Source of the DNA: Dendrocalamus latiflorus
Lineage: Eukaryota; Streptophyta; Magnoliopsida; Poales; Poaceae
Assembly (NCBI GenBank): GCA_017311315.1
Contig: CM029654.1
Span: forward strand, 6,641,382-6,705,381
Length of the DNA stretch: 64,000 nt
Reading direction: 5' to 3'
The notes below the pieces were generated by a model. It worked only from the letters and a program-made list of their open reading frames with translations, did no database searches and was not told the DNA's origin. The position numbers were made by a program, and so were the translations under genes. Of the stretch, positions 21,802-33,245 are shown piece after piece; within the stretch, counting starts at the first letter, position 1, and every line of letters starts with the position of its first letter.

Positions 21802-24382
21802 TTTCCGCGCGAGGGATGGCCTTGACCGTGACGCCCAAGAAATGCCTTTCCCTCGCTCTTACGGCCGCGAGGTATTTGGCCAGCTCGGGGTCCTTGGCTT
21901 GATATGACTTGTCTACGTGGCCTGCCACCAAACGCGAGTCCGTGCGGACGAGCACGCGCCGCGCACCAATTGCCTTGAGCTTCGTCAGGCCGAAGAGCAG
22001 CGCTTCATACTCAGCTGTGTTATTGGTGGCCGGAAACGCAAGGCGCGCCGAGTATAACAGGCGCTGCCCCTCGGGCGTAACAATCACTACGCCTACGCCT
22101 ACACCCGCGCCCGCGACGCCGTAGGCTCCGTCGATGGTGAGCGTCCATACTGGGTCGTCGTGCTTCTGGGCGGGCTGAGCCGGCGGAGTCCATTCTGCAA
22201 GGAAGTCGGCGAGAACTTGAGATTTGATTGCCGTCCGCGAGGCGTATGTCATGGAGAACGGGGCGAGCTCGGCAGCCCACTTGCCGATGCGCCCTGTGGA
22301 TTCCTTATTGTGTAACATCTCCGCCAGGGGGAACGAAGAAGGCACTGTGATTGGGTGAGCCAAAAAATAATGTCGAAGCTTTCTGGAGGCCATGACCAAC
22401 GCGTAAGCGAGCTTTTCAAGATCTGTATATCTCATCTTGGCGCCTTGGAGGGCTTCGGAGACAAAGTATACGGGCCGTTGTATGGCGCCTTCCTCTAGGA
22501 CGAGGACAGCACTGACCGCTGTAACCGACACGGCCAGATAGAGCAAGAGGGGAGCCTCTGGTGTTGGGGCGACCAGAGTGGGGAGGCTCGCCAGGTGTTT
22601 CTTGAGCTCGTTGAAGGCCTCCGCACACTCGCTATCCCAACGAAAACCGTCGCACCCGCGAAGTGTCTTAAAGAATGGCAGACCCCGCTCCGCCGCCCTA
22701 GATAGGAAGCGGCTTAGGGCTGCCAAGCGGCCCGCCAGCCTCTGGACCTCCCTCGTCGTCCTGGGCGGCTCCATACCCATGATGGCCTCAACCTTATCGG
22801 GATTCGCCTGGATGCCTCGTCCGGATACGAGAAAGCCCAGTAGTTTGCCCGCCTGCACGCCAAAGATGCATTTGTCGGGGTTGAGCTTGATGCCGGCCTT
22901 CCTGAGGTTGTCGAAGGTCTCCTGGAGGTCTCGGCCGTGCGAAGCGAGCTGTCGGGTTTTGACTACCACGTCGTCGACATAGGCTTCCACATTCCTCCCG
23001 AGCTGGGCGGCGAGGGCAAGTGCGACGAGGCGGGTGAAGGTAGCGCCTGCGTTCTTCAAGCCGAAGGGCATCCTGACGAAGCAGAAAGTCCCAATCGGTG
23101 TGATAAAACTGGTCTTGTCCTCGTCGTCTTCGGCCATGTATACCTGGTGGTAGCCAGAGTAGGCATCCAGGAAACTCATTAGCTCGCACCCGGCGGTAGC
23201 GTCGACCAGTTGATCGATGCGTGGCAAGGGGTAATTGTCCTTTGGGCACGCCTTGTTGAGTGCCGTGAAGTCAATGCACATACACCAGGCCCCGCTGGCC
23301 TTTTTGACCAATACAGGGTTGGCGAGCCACTCTGGGTGGTGGACCTCGTGAATGACCCCGGCCCGGAGAAGCTTCGCCACCTCCACCTTGGCCGCCTGCT
23401 GCCGATCCATGGACATGCGACGAAGCTTTTGCTTGACCGGCTTGGCGTCAGGGCGGACCGCCAAGCGATGCTCGATTACTGCGCGGTCTACGCCCTTAAT
23501 GTCCTCCGGTGACCATGCAAAAATATCGGCGTTGTTCTGAAGCACTTGGAGTAGGTCTCGCTCGACCTCCGTAGGGAGCCCCTCGCCAATGGACACAAAC
23601 TGCCCCTCCGCCTGGAGCGGAACCTTTTTGACTCCACCCTCGGGCCGAGGCTTAGGTGTCCATCCCGGAGCGGATGGCGTATCGCCGAGCATGCCTGGGA
23701 GGACGTGCACCGGTTGGTGTAAATCCCGGCTGCTGACTTCGACGTGTCTAGCGAGGTCCTGGTCGCCGAAGACAGTGATCACGCCCTCCGGGCCTGGGAG
23801 CTTCATACATAAGAAGGCGTGGTGCGGGATCACCTCGAGGGAGTTGATGGCTGGCCGTCCCAATATGACGTTGTAGGGGTGCGGGATGTCTACGACATCG
23901 AAGATGACGTGTGCGCTTCGGGTATTACCCTCCTGGCGGAATGCAACTGGAAGGGACACGTGTCCTATGGCCTCCAGCGGTTGGCCTCCGAAGCCTTGAA
24001 GTGGAGCTCCTGACTGCTCTAAGCGGCTTCGGGGGATTCCCATACGATCGAGGGCCCCTGCGAACAGAATGTTCGCAGAGCTCCCCCCGTCGACGAGGAT
24101 GCACCTGACGTCATGGCCTGCGATGTGAGCCTGAATGACTAAATGGTCTTGGTGAGGGAACTCCACACCCCTGGCGTCATCCAGGGTGAAGGTAATGTCG
24201 CGGGGCGGTACCCACGGTTGCGGCTGCTCCAAGGGGGCCCCCGATAGGGACCCTCCGGTGATGACGCTGATGGAGCGGCACCACTTGCCTTCCCCGGATG
24301 CGGCCCGAGCTCCGGCCGTCATCCGTCGCAACTCCATGACTTCGACACACGTCTTCGTGTGGTGGTCGCCGTAACCGTGCAC
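21794..24382 (-). pseudogene. Pol: protease, reverse transcriptase, RNase H and second RNase H
   Basis: An 862-residue frame. The aspartic protease-like motif VDGGSSANILF is at residues ~97-107. The reverse transcriptase (~330-510) has CIDFTALNKACPKD, MPFGLKNAGATF and the catalytic YVDD at 468-471. The connection and RNase H region covers ~590-735. The second, archaeal-type RNase H (~745-862) has IDGA, AEYEALL and TDSRLV, keeping the D-E-D acidic residues. The frame ends in TAG (21,794-21,796) where the neighbouring frame context ENE-stop-ADALA suggests a GAG-to-TAG change. RT motifs look intact, but without integrase the element could move only with help. Confidence 0.92.
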
Positions 24383-24383
24383 C

Positions 24384-25860
24384 TCACACCACTTGCCGTA
24401 ATCTAGAATTTCTTGTTCCGCGCGGGGTCGCCCGTCGAGATCTGGTCCGCCTTCCCTCCCCGGCCCCCTCCCCGCGAGGTGGGGGCAGGTCCTCGAGGGG
24501 CATTCTCGATGCCGAGGACATAGCGGACCTTTTGTGGCCTGTGCTGGCGACGTTGGGGCTTGCGCCTGCCCCTTGAAGAACCTTCCTGCTCCCCGGTATC
24601 GCTACCGCCGGGAGTGTCTCCCCGGGGTTCTCGTCTGCGGCCCTGCTTCGGGGAATCATCACTCGCCCTCTCCCCTCGTGTGGCAAGCGCTTTGCTTGGG
24701 CGAGGTCGGGGGCGGCGGCGCTGCGTCTCTGCGCCTCCTCCTCTGCCCGCGCATGCTCCTCCATTTTGTCGAAGAGCTTGACGACTGTCTTGATAGGCTT
24801 CCGCGCGTTGTATTCGGCCATGGTGCCCGGACGAAGGCCCTGTATGGCCGCGTTGATGACGGTTGTCTCATTAATGTCTTTGACTTGGCAGCGCACCTTC
24901 GCGAAGCGCTTGGAGTAGTCCCGGAGCTTCTCCGAAGGTTTCTGCTTCACTGCGAAGAGCTGGTCTGCGTCGACCCGCTCGACATAGCTCCCTTGAAAGT
25001 TGTTGTAAAGGCGGTCGCGGATTTGCTCCCACGCGTAGATGGAGTTTGGCTCTATGGTAAAAAAACCAGGAAAACGCCACTCCTTGCAGCGCGAGGGGGA
25101 GCCCCTTCGCCTTTGTGGTATCGTCTCCACCCGCGGCCTCGATTGCGGTCTCGTACACGCGCACGAACTCGCGGGGGTCCATATCGCCTTTGTAAGGCTC
25201 GATGACACTGGGGAATTTGAAGTCTTCGGGCCACGCCGCCTGCTGTAGTCCTGCCAAAAGCGGGGACTCTAGATCGACGCGTCGCAGTGGCACGCGGCTG
25301 GATGTGGGGGCGTCACGGCTGTCTGCCCTTTCCGGCGCGGGCTCTGGCGCGACCACTGGCGCGGCTTGCTGGCTCCGAGCCTCTTGCATGTCTCGGACAG
25401 CCCCGCGAAGATCCCCTAGCTCCCGCTGGAACACGTTGAGGGCCGCCAGCAGGGCGCTTTCCACCGCTGGTGCGGGCGGGGCCGCCGGCGCGCCCGGCGG
25501 ACGGGTCGGCACGGGTACGATCGCCTCGCGAGCTCCCGAGCTGTCGGCCGCTCTGTTGTGGCTATCTCCAACCGCCCGGTCCGCGCTACCAGCGAGCGTT
25601 GCGGCGAGGGTGGCGGGGTCGGTCGTTGTAGCGGCGGTGGCGGGGTTGATCGTCGTAGCGGCGGTGGCGGGGTCGGTCGTCGCGACGCCAGTGGCGGGGT
25701 CGGTCGTCGCAGTGCGAGCGTCGACGTCCGCGACCACCACGCCCGCGCCGTCACCCGCGCCCGCGACAGCCGATGCTGAAGCCCTGGTACCCACGCGACG
25801 CTCCGACCCAGCCGTCTTCTTTCCCTTCGCCGCCGTCGACGAAGCTTTTTTCGGTGCCAT
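24384..25860 (-). pseudogene. Gag of the Tat-type element, frameshifted
   Basis: ATG at 25,860 opens an Ala/Thr-rich N-terminal region with repeated TDPAT units, then the gag capsid-like domain (EPYKGDMDPREFVRVYETAI). A run of seven A on the plus strand (25,059-25,065) shifts the frame. The domain continues in the next frame as TIEPNSIYAWEQIRDRLYNN and further to 24,384. A cysteine/histidine motif CEVHGYGDHHTKTC lies at the pol junction in the pol frame. This protein would package element RNA; here it is broken. Confidence 0.85.
25640..25745. repeat. Short tandem repeat within gag
   Basis: GCGGTGGCGGGGTCGGTCGT-type units of about 30 bp are repeated, encoding TDPAT repeats in the gag N-terminal region. 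Confidence 0.7.
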
Positions 25861-25892
25861 CCTTCTTCGGATTTCAGGCTTGCTCCTGTCCT

Positions 25893-25909
25893 CCCCACGG
25901 ACGGCGCCA
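25893..25909 (-). other. Primer binding site
   Basis: On the element strand TGGCGCCGTCCGTGGGG begins two bases inside the 5' LTR. It starts with the TGG expected to pair with a tRNA CCA end. I do not assign the tRNA. Confidence 0.6.
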
Positions 25910-25911
25910 AC

Positions 25912-26147
25912 TGTTGTGGTTACAGACCAAACAGAGAGAGATGTGGTAGTTGAGAGTTGGGAGAGTGTGATGCTCTCTCTCTAGCCTTCCCTTGTATATA
26001 TATTCATATGGGCTGTGCTTTTACAATTGTGCCCTTACATCGGTACCTCCCTGCTAGGGGTATTTAAGCCATTACATATGTCCCATTTTGGGCCCTATAA
26101 CCTTCTAACAGGCCTGCTGGGTTTAGGTGGGGGCCACCCCTACAACA
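25912..26147 (-). repeat. 5' LTR of the Tat-type element
   Basis: A 236-bp repeat with TGTTGT...ACAACA ends, followed on the right by target duplication ATTTT. Confidence 0.92.
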
Positions 26148-26735
26148 ATTTTATTTTATCATTTTTAATTTTATATAGTTAATTTTATAAGTATAAATAA
26201 TTTTATTTTGTATTTTTAAAAAATTTATATATTTTCTAGGATTTTTTTACATTTTAAAATTTTTATGATAAATGGGCTAAACGGGCCTCCTTGACCCATC
26301 GGGCTGAACCAGCCTAGGCCGGCACGGCATAGCCCGTCAGCTTGCTGGGTTGTGCTTGGACCGCACCCTCAACCTACAGGCCGGCACGGTACAAACCGTT
26401 CAGGCTGATAGGCTAAATAGGTTGTGCCTAAAGGCTTGTGTCGTGCCGTCTATTTGGACAAGTCAGACTAATTCAGACAATGTGTATGATTTTGGTCTTA
26501 AGAATGTGTTTGAAAAATCGAGTTTACCGTTTATTTTAACATTCGGAGAACAAAACAGGTCCTAAATTTCCAGTAGGTTGTTATTTGGCGGTGGATTCAT
26601 CACCGTAACTTCACACGCACGGCGCCCGCGCCTCCCACGTATGAACACACTCCTTACTCCGCTCGCCCCCGTCTCCATTAACATTCCCACCCGAAAGAAG
26701 CAGAGAAAGCCACCACCCTCCACTGACCCCAACCC

Positions 26736-27926
26736 ATGGGGCCGACGCGAGGCCGCGGCAACGGCAGCCGCATCCTTCTTCTCTTCATCGTACTCGCCGC
26801 TGGCGCCGCCGACTTCGCGGCGGCCCAGCAGGGCCCGAACTACTTCGACCCCAGGAACTTCAGATCATCCATGGCCATCTTGATCGTCGTGCTTGTCACC
26901 GCCTTCTTCTTCCTCGGCTTCTTCTCGATTTACATCCGACGGTGTGCGGGGGACCCGCTCGGCGGGCCAGGAGAGTACCCTGGCGCCGCCCGGCTGGGCG
27001 GGATCACGTTCGCCTCGGGCGCCGCGCGGTCGAGGAGGATGAGGGGACTGGACCCGGCCGTGCTGGAGGCGTTTCCAACCATGGCCTACGCCGACGTGAA
27101 GGCGCACAAGGCCGGCAAGGGCGCGCTCGAGTGCGCCGTGTGCCTCAGCGAGTTCGACGACGACGAGACGCTCCGCCTGCTTCCCAAGTGCTCCCACGCG
27201 TTCCACACCGACTGCATCGACTCGTGGCTCGCGTCGCACGTTACCTGCCCCGTCTGCCGCGCAGACCTTGTCCCCGACGCCGAGGCCCCGACGGCGGTCA
27301 GTACTTCTGTGTCGACGACCACGGAGCAAGATGTCCCTGCGCCGGAGCAGCCGGCGCAAGAAGCGGCCGCGGCGCCAGAGCAAGTGACCGTGGTCGTCGT
27401 AGATGCCGAGGAGACGGAGGAAGAGAGGATTAGGAGGGAGGAAGCAGCCGAGCTGATGCGCATCGGCAGCGTGAAGCGCGCGCTGCGCAGCAAGTCGGGC
27501 CGGCGTCCCGCGAAGTTCCCGCGCTCGCATACCACGGGGCACTCGCTCGCTGGCGCCGCGCCCGCCGCGGCCAGCGAGAGCGCGGAGCGGTTCACGCTGA
27601 GGCTTCCCGAGCAGGTCCTCCGGGAGATCGTCGCGGCGGGCAAGCTGCGGCGCACGACGAGCCTCCAAGCGTTCCGGACGGGCGGTGACGGAAGCCCGCG
27701 CCGCGGCTTCGGCGGCGCCCGCGCCGCGAGGAGCGTCCGGCTCGGCCAGTCCGGCCGCTGGCCCAATTTGTCGTTCTTGGCGCGCACGTTCTCAGCGAGG
27801 CTGCCTGCGTGGGGATCGGTGTGGCGTGAAGAGGCCGATGCGCCGGCCAAGGGCGCGAAGGCCGCCTGCGACGGCAAGGCCGCGGAGCAGAATTGCGACG
27901 GCGGGGCGTGCCCACTTCCACTTTGA
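26736..27926 (+). CDS. RING-H2 E3 ubiquitin ligase, ATL family (ATL6/ATL31-like)
   Basis: An intact single-exon gene of 396 residues; the start ATG sits in an ACCCATGGGG context. Residues ~1-30 form a signal peptide and ~46-67 a transmembrane helix. The GLD motif is at 104-106. The RING-H2 finger spans Cys133-Cys174 with spacing C-x2-C-x15-C-x1-H-x2-H-x2-C-x10-C-x2-C, including the ATL-typical Trp in CIDSW and Pro in LPKC. A basic C-terminal region contains FTLRLPEQVLREIVAAGKL, as in the ATL6/31 branch. ATL proteins are membrane-bound E3 ligases, often linked to defence and carbon/nitrogen responses (family knowledge); the substrate here is unknown. GC is very high, with third-position G/C bias typical of grasses. 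A hAT/retrotransposon nest ends only 270 bp upstream. Confidence 0.95.
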   Translation: MGPTRGRGNGSRILLLFIVLAAGAADFAAAQQGPNYFDPRNFRSSMAILIVVLVTAFFFLGFFSIYIRRCAGDPLGGPGEYPGAARLGGITFASGAARSRRMRGLDPAVLEAFPTMAYADVKAHKAGKGALECAVCLSEFDDDETLRLLPKCSHAFHTDCIDSWLASHVTCPVCRADLVPDAEAPTAVSTSVSTTTEQDVPAPEQPAQEAAAAPEQVTVVVVDAEETEEERIRREEAAELMRIGSVKRALRSKSGRRPAKFPRSHTTGHSLAGAAPAAASESAERFTLRLPEQVLREIVAAGKLRRTTSLQAFRTGGDGSPRRGFGGARAARSVRLGQSGRWPNLSFLARTFSARLPAWGSVWREEADAPAKGAKAACDGKAAEQNCDGGACPLPL

Positions 27927-28640
27927 GGCCGTGTTTGACGTCGCTTTTGACGAGCTAAACGTACTCCCCTGAAATTAGGAACGTGTCCTTGTCATCGCCG
28001 TTAATCCTCTTTTCGGCGGCAAATTTAGAGTGTGTGTACATAGACTTAATGGTTGGTTAAAAATAGGTTGTCCATTTATTTAGTTCTTTTATAATTAGGG
28101 AAGTATATATTTTTTCTGGACAAGCTTTGGCATCTATATTTCTGAATTTTCATTTGTTCATAGCTCGTAATTGAGAGACACTGTGTGAAATGAGTAATGG
28201 ATGTCCCTTTCAAAGTACTCCTACGCTACGCTTCAAGTTGCTCGTCACCTTAAAATCATCTTCATACAAGACAAAATTATAGTAGTATTGATTTGACAAC
28301 CATATGCATTTCCATCTGAGCAGGTTAAGTACAGTCTATCACACACACACACACAGCTCACCAACCCTTTCCAAATAGTCGTCCATTTCACTATCAGTTT
28401 TGCCCATCAAACGCCGACCAATAATGGTATTAGAAAATTCAACGTTTAAATACGACTCGAATAAAAAAATTTGGATCAAACCGCATGTAACCTGACGAGT
28501 GGTCCAACCAGCAGAGAGTCTTCTAACCGATGCCAAAATTCCCAGCCAGTTAAACGATGGATGGTTTTGCAATCAGTTAAAATTTTAACATAGTGCAATT
28601 CCAACTACGCTAAAATTTGGTCATGGATTAGGTTCTATAT
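27927..28640. other. 3' flank of the RING gene, with a block duplicated downstream
   Basis: No gene. Segments from about 28,115 to 28,600 match, in the same order, 34,660-35,005 and 36,380-36,660. Shared landmarks are AAGCTTTGGCATCTAT, AGCTCGTAA with GAGACAC, ACAACCATATG, CCTTTCCAAAT and CAGTTTTGCCCATCAAAC. A short CA repeat lies at 28,340-28,355. Confidence 0.65.
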
Positions 28641-29279
28641 GAATTGGCAGTTTTTTTTAAGGTGGACAAGAGGCTTGCTTTCTATTAATTCACAGGAAGA
28701 ATTAAGCATAAAAACAAGAAGGGAGGAGAGCCCCTGGGAGGGAAGGAAAGGTACTTGGCCAAAAGGTAACGGAAAAAACTTAGTTTGTTATAGGGATGAT
28801 TGAGAAACCCGCAAGCTTATTGGCACCTGCTAGCAGCCAGGCGCCAACCTCCTCTTTAATTGCCGCGACCAAGGGTAACGAGGCAGTCACACGAAGTACC
28901 CTAGCATTCCGTACCTTCCAAATGTGCTATGGAGGTCGAGATTCTTCTAGTGTAGCGGCACTCAGCCAAGAGGTGTATGGCAGACTCTGGCTCTTGTTTG
29001 CAAAGTGGACAAGTTGGTGATTCGGCCATCCACGCTTGGTGAGTCAGTCCGCCGTCCATAGCCTATTTTGGATGGCCAGTCAGGCGAAGCTTTTTTGCAT
29101 CATTGTGGTGCCCAAGTCTTCCAGACTAGAAGATTCATTGTGGTTTGAATTGACCCTAGAAGCTGAACTCTATAGGTAGAGACGGCCGTCTACTCTCCGT
29201 TGGGAGTTAGCTTCCATGCGATTGTGTCATGAGTATCGTCTTGCAGGGTTATGTTTGAAGTGTATCCCCAAATGGAGAA

Positions 29280-29618
29280 TCACTCGTGTATGTGTTTTGG
29301 GGTAAGGTCCCTCAACCAGTTTAGATCATGTAGCCAGTTGTTCCCTGCAAGGGCAGTACTTAGGTTGTGGTTTTTCCTCGTGACTGCCCTGTAGATGGTG
29401 GGGGCGATATCGCAAAGTCTATTCCTGTCCATCCAAGATGAAGTCCAGAACGATGCATTCGTTCCATCGCCTATTGTTATGATAGTGGCCGCTGCAAAGA
29501 GGCAGCGGTCTTGGTCATCGCATGGGATTTTTATTTCTTGCCATGGTTTTGTTTGAGTTCCCCATTGTTGCCAAAGCCACCTTAGCCTAAGTGCCCTAGC
29601 AAAGCATTCTAGGTCCAA
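29280..29618 (-). pseudogene. LINE ORF2 C-terminal region fragment
   Basis: About 112 residues include FARALRLRWLWQQW and GDGTNASFWTSSWMDRNRL, a pattern typical of the region after the reverse transcriptase in plant L1-type ORF2 proteins. The frame ends at a stop near 29,280. Confidence 0.8.
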
Positions 29619-30129
29619 AATGCCAAGGCCACCCAGACGTGTAGGTCTGAAAACTAAGTCCTAGTTGACCTTGCATTTGCCACCCATTAATTGTTGTTTT
29701 GACCTGGCCCAAAGGAATCATCTCATCTATTTATTCAAGGTTGTGATCACACATTTTGGTGGCTTTGATGGCCGTGAGGAAGTAGGTGGACTGTGCCATC
29801 AAAACCGCTTTGACGAGGGTCTTCCTGCTGCTAGGGTGAGCAGCTTTCTAGTCCAACCTGCCAAGCAGCTCGCAAACTTGTCTTCCAACGCGGGAAAGTC
29901 CACCCTTCGTAGTCTTTTCGTTGTGAGAGGTAGACCAAGGTACTTCAAAGGGAAGGATGCGAGCTGGTGGGTAGGTCATGCAGTACCCCTTGTAGATCGA
30001 TGTGGTCGTAACTGATTAGTACCACCTGGCTCTTGTAGAGGTTGGTGTGAAGGCCTGTGGTGTCCCTGAACTTGTGTAGGATTATGACCAAAGTGCAGAT
30101 GTCTTCTTTCTTTGATCCTAGAAAGATGG

Positions 30130-30775
30130 TGGTATCATCCGCATAAAAGGGAGGTCCGAAGGACCGCTGCGCCCCCTCCCCAGGGGCTGCAAGCCGCCAA
30201 GATGTGTTACGATGTTGAGGATTTTCTACAACGTGTGTCTATTTCTAGGATAAAAGGAAACGATATAATGGGTTACCCGGTCACAAGCCTCTACAGTGCA
30301 GAATTTATTCACCTAGGGGTCCCATTGAGGAGGACCGTGGAGGTGGCGGTGGAGAGAAGGCAAGAAATCCAATCCCTCCATCGCAATGGGAATCCCCTAT
30401 TTTGTAGTAGGTCAAGCAGGTATTCCCAGCGGACCGAGTCGAAGGCTTTGTGATGTCAAGCTTAAGGAGAAGGGATGGGGATTTGTTTCGGTGGTATCTT
30501 CTAGTTAGGTTGCGTACATAGAGGTAATTGTTTTGAATGCATTTGCCTCTGATGAAGGCACTCTGACTTGGGGAGATTAGGTCGTTCATGAAGGGCGCTA
30601 GCCTTAAGGCTAAGATTTTTGTGATGATTTTGGATACGTTGTGTCTGAGACCAATAGATCTGTAGTCTCCTGCAGCTTGGAAGCCATCCTTATTTGGTAT
30701 CAAAATTAGACTTGCAATGTTTTCACAAGGAAAGTTGTTGATTCTTAGATTGAAGAATGTGTCTAGGACAGCCAT
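30130..30775 (-). pseudogene. LINE reverse transcriptase fragment
   Basis: Residues ASLILIPNKDG, DYRSIGLRHNVSKIITKILA and SPSQSAFIRGKCIQNN are standard LINE reverse transcriptase blocks. A catalytic YADD in the context PFYADDTTIFLGS is readable around 30,130-30,160 in another frame. Frame breaks between these blocks make it a pseudogene. Confidence 0.85.
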
Positions 30776-31457
30776 GAAGCCACCCTTTGTGATGTCTCAG
30801 CATGCACGGTAAAAATTTCCATTAAATCCATCAGGTCCTAGAGCCCTATCAACCAGCAATTGGAGGATCATGGCATGCACCTCCTGTTTGGTAAAAGGGG
30901 TAACTAGGGTCTGTAGATCTAAACGGGGCAGCTAGAGGGTGTCCCAGTTGAAGGACACGCCAGTAGGCAGAGTCTGACCCAAGATCTGATTGAAGTGGCC
31001 GAGGAGCATATTTGCTTTATCCTCGTGAGACATGGCCTAACCCTGGCCTATTGAGAGTCGCTGAATGAAGTTCTTCCTCCTGCGGATGTTCACTATGATG
31101 TGAAAGAATTTTATGTTGGCATCTCATTCTCAGAGCCAGTTGATTCATGCCGCCTGCCTGCTTCTTTCTAGACCGTTCGATCACTGCAAGGCCTATTACC
31201 CTTTTCTTTAGGCGCACTCGAAGGTCTCTCTCTCTTCTGACAATACGGGCCAATTTTCTTATGCAATATTGAAGCGTAGGATGATCTCTCGAGCCATATG
31301 TAGCTGGAGCTTATTAAGCGGAAAAATTCTCTTGCTCTAGATTTTTAGCCTTCTCACCATGTTAGTCAATTTGTTGTTTAGCCTAAACATTAGGTAAAGT
31401 CCTAAATTTGGTTTCCCATACATGTTGGACTGCGTGGAGGAACCCCTGGAGCCTTGT

Positions 31458-31970
31458 CTAGAAGTTTTCAAAGCAAAAGCTTTTTGGCGGTCGCAGCCCG
31501 CCTATATTGGATAGGAGCAGGGGGCAATGGTCTAAGTGGGATGTAGATAAGACATGTAATGCATGGTCACTAAAAGCTGTGTTCCATGCGTTGTTGCAGA
31601 AGAATCTATCCAGTCTGACCAAAGTTGGATTGGTTCTTTCATTGCTCCAGGTGTATTTGCGGTTCTGTAGATGCACCACCTTCAAGTCATAGGTGTCGAG
31701 TGCGTCACGGATTCAGGCCATAAGATGACGATTGAGATTCAGGTTATTTTTATCACTAGCCTTGTAGATGAGGTTAAAATCGCCAAGTAGGAACCACCTA
31801 GTGCCATTGGGTGGGTCAGAATCACAGATTTCTGCTAGGAACCTCTCCTTGTCACTGTCGACCGAGGGGTTGTACACCGTCATTAACACAAATTGTGTTG
31901 AGCACGCTTTGATGATGATGTCAACTGTGAGGCCATACTGGCTGTGGAAGCAGTTGACGATGTGGACCAC
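31458..31970 (-). pseudogene. LINE endonuclease, distal part
   Basis: The segment encodes TRWFLLGDFNLI and then TWSNERTNPTLVRLDRFF and TSHLDHCPLLL, the GDFN and SDHCPL-type motifs of apurinic/apyrimidinic-like LINE endonuclease. It is in two frames, and its 5' side is cut by the CACTA insertion at 31,972. Confidence 0.85.
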
Positions 31971-32670
31971 GCACTACTACAAAAAGGCTTATATTAGGTG
32001 CCTCATGACAGACGGTTGACCTAAACCGTCTGTGTTAAATGCAATTAAAGACAGTTTAGATTTAGAGACCATCTGTGTTGCTGCCAACGCTAAAAACCGT
32101 TTGTGAAGAGATAATATCACAGACGATTTATGGTGAGAACCATGTGAAGTATCACAGATGGTTCTTACCAAGAATTGTCTGTGATATTGCGAAATAGTAT
32201 AGATAGTTTTTAATTCAAACCGTCTATGATACTTCACAGATGGTTTGTATTAAAAACCATCTGTGATATATTTCCTGCCTCTTAATCCTCTAAAATTTCA
32301 AAATCTCCCACCTGAGTCCGAGTAGGATTTCGTTCCGAGACACTTTTAGTAAAACGAGCATAACTTTTGCATACGGTGTCCGTTTTCGACGTTCTTGTAC
32401 TTGTTGAAAAGCTAACGATGTGTCCGATCCAAAAAAATGAACTACTTGCACTAGTCACCCTCTATGACCCTCGTTAGCCTCAAATTTGCATCACAAGTTT
32501 TCAGTTTCTGTTTTTGCCAAAATTTTTGATCTTCCGTTCAGAATTTGGGGTTCACCTCAACTGCAAAGATGTAGATCTTGTCGAAACCTTTAAAATGAGC
32601 ACATATAAGCCATATAGAACTTTGCTATTTTATCTTTTGAGACTAGCTGTTTACATTGCACTTATATATA

Positions 32671-32788
<118 letters not shown>

Positions 32789-33029
32789 TTGTGCTCTAAT
32801 TCACAGATGGTTGGTATATAGAATCATCTATGATACTCGCACATCACAGACAGTTCTAGATACAAACCTTCTATATTGGGAGAGTATCACAGATGGTTCA
32901 TCATAGACAGTTTGTATATAGAACAGTCTTTGATAAACTGACTACCGGGCCCGTCGATCCTCCCCAACCCATTCTCAGCCAATAGAAACCCACCAAACCC
33001 TACCCCACAGATCGTAGCTCCATCTCTCC

Positions 33030-33245
33030 CTCTATAAATACTCACCCAAAACCATCCCCTACCTATCGTTGCTCAAAAATCTCTTTGGGCTCTTCCTTAC
33101 TGTCCTCCTGCTCGACCCCGACCTCGGTGGTCCTTAAGAAGTAGATGCTGATAGCTACCAAGACGGCGCTCAAGTCGGTGTCGACAACGGCGGACATCAA
33201 GGACATGCAGCTCACACGCTGCATCAGGGGCAAGAGGGCCTAGGC
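33030..33245 (+). other. Possible captured gene fragment inside CACTA
   Basis: CTCTATAAATACTC (TATA-like) is followed by a GC-richer stretch, ATGCTGATAGCTACCAAGAC and onward to a stop near 33,243. The composition differs from the AT-rich CACTA arms. I do not recognise the product, and the frame is only ~32 codons. Capture is inference. Confidence 0.3.

Larger units (their letters stand above)
20936..26147 (-). mobile_element. Ty3/gypsy retrotransposon of the Tat lineage, integrase-deleted
   Basis: Two LTRs of 235 and 236 bp (TGTTGT...ACAACA) are flanked by a perfect 5-bp target duplication ATTTT (20,931-20,935 and 26,148-26,152). Coding order on the minus strand is gag, protease, reverse transcriptase, RNase H, second RNase H and the integrase zinc-binding start. 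The extra RNase H marks the Tat lineage. The integrase catalytic core and C-terminus are absent, and the segment next to the 3' LTR lacks a purine tract. Gag and pol carry several frame breaks. By eye the LTRs differ at roughly ten positions. Confidence 0.92.
20702..26466. mobile_element. hAT-like non-autonomous element split by an LTR retrotransposon
   Basis: The left end TAGAGGTTGCTAAATGGGCC resembles nDart-type hAT ends. It is preceded by ACTAATAC (20,694-20,701), and the right side is followed by ACTAATTC (26,467-26,474), a 7/8 target duplication. The body is GGCCCGGCACGG-rich on both sides of the nested retrotransposon. The right terminal repeat is degraded (TATTTGGACAAGTCAG). Without the 5.2 kb insertion it would be about 0.55 kb. 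Confidence 0.6.

Noticed and set aside
25640..25745. CRISPR-like short regular repeats
   Set aside because: Contiguous coding repeats in gag without spacers; the context is a plant retrotransposon.
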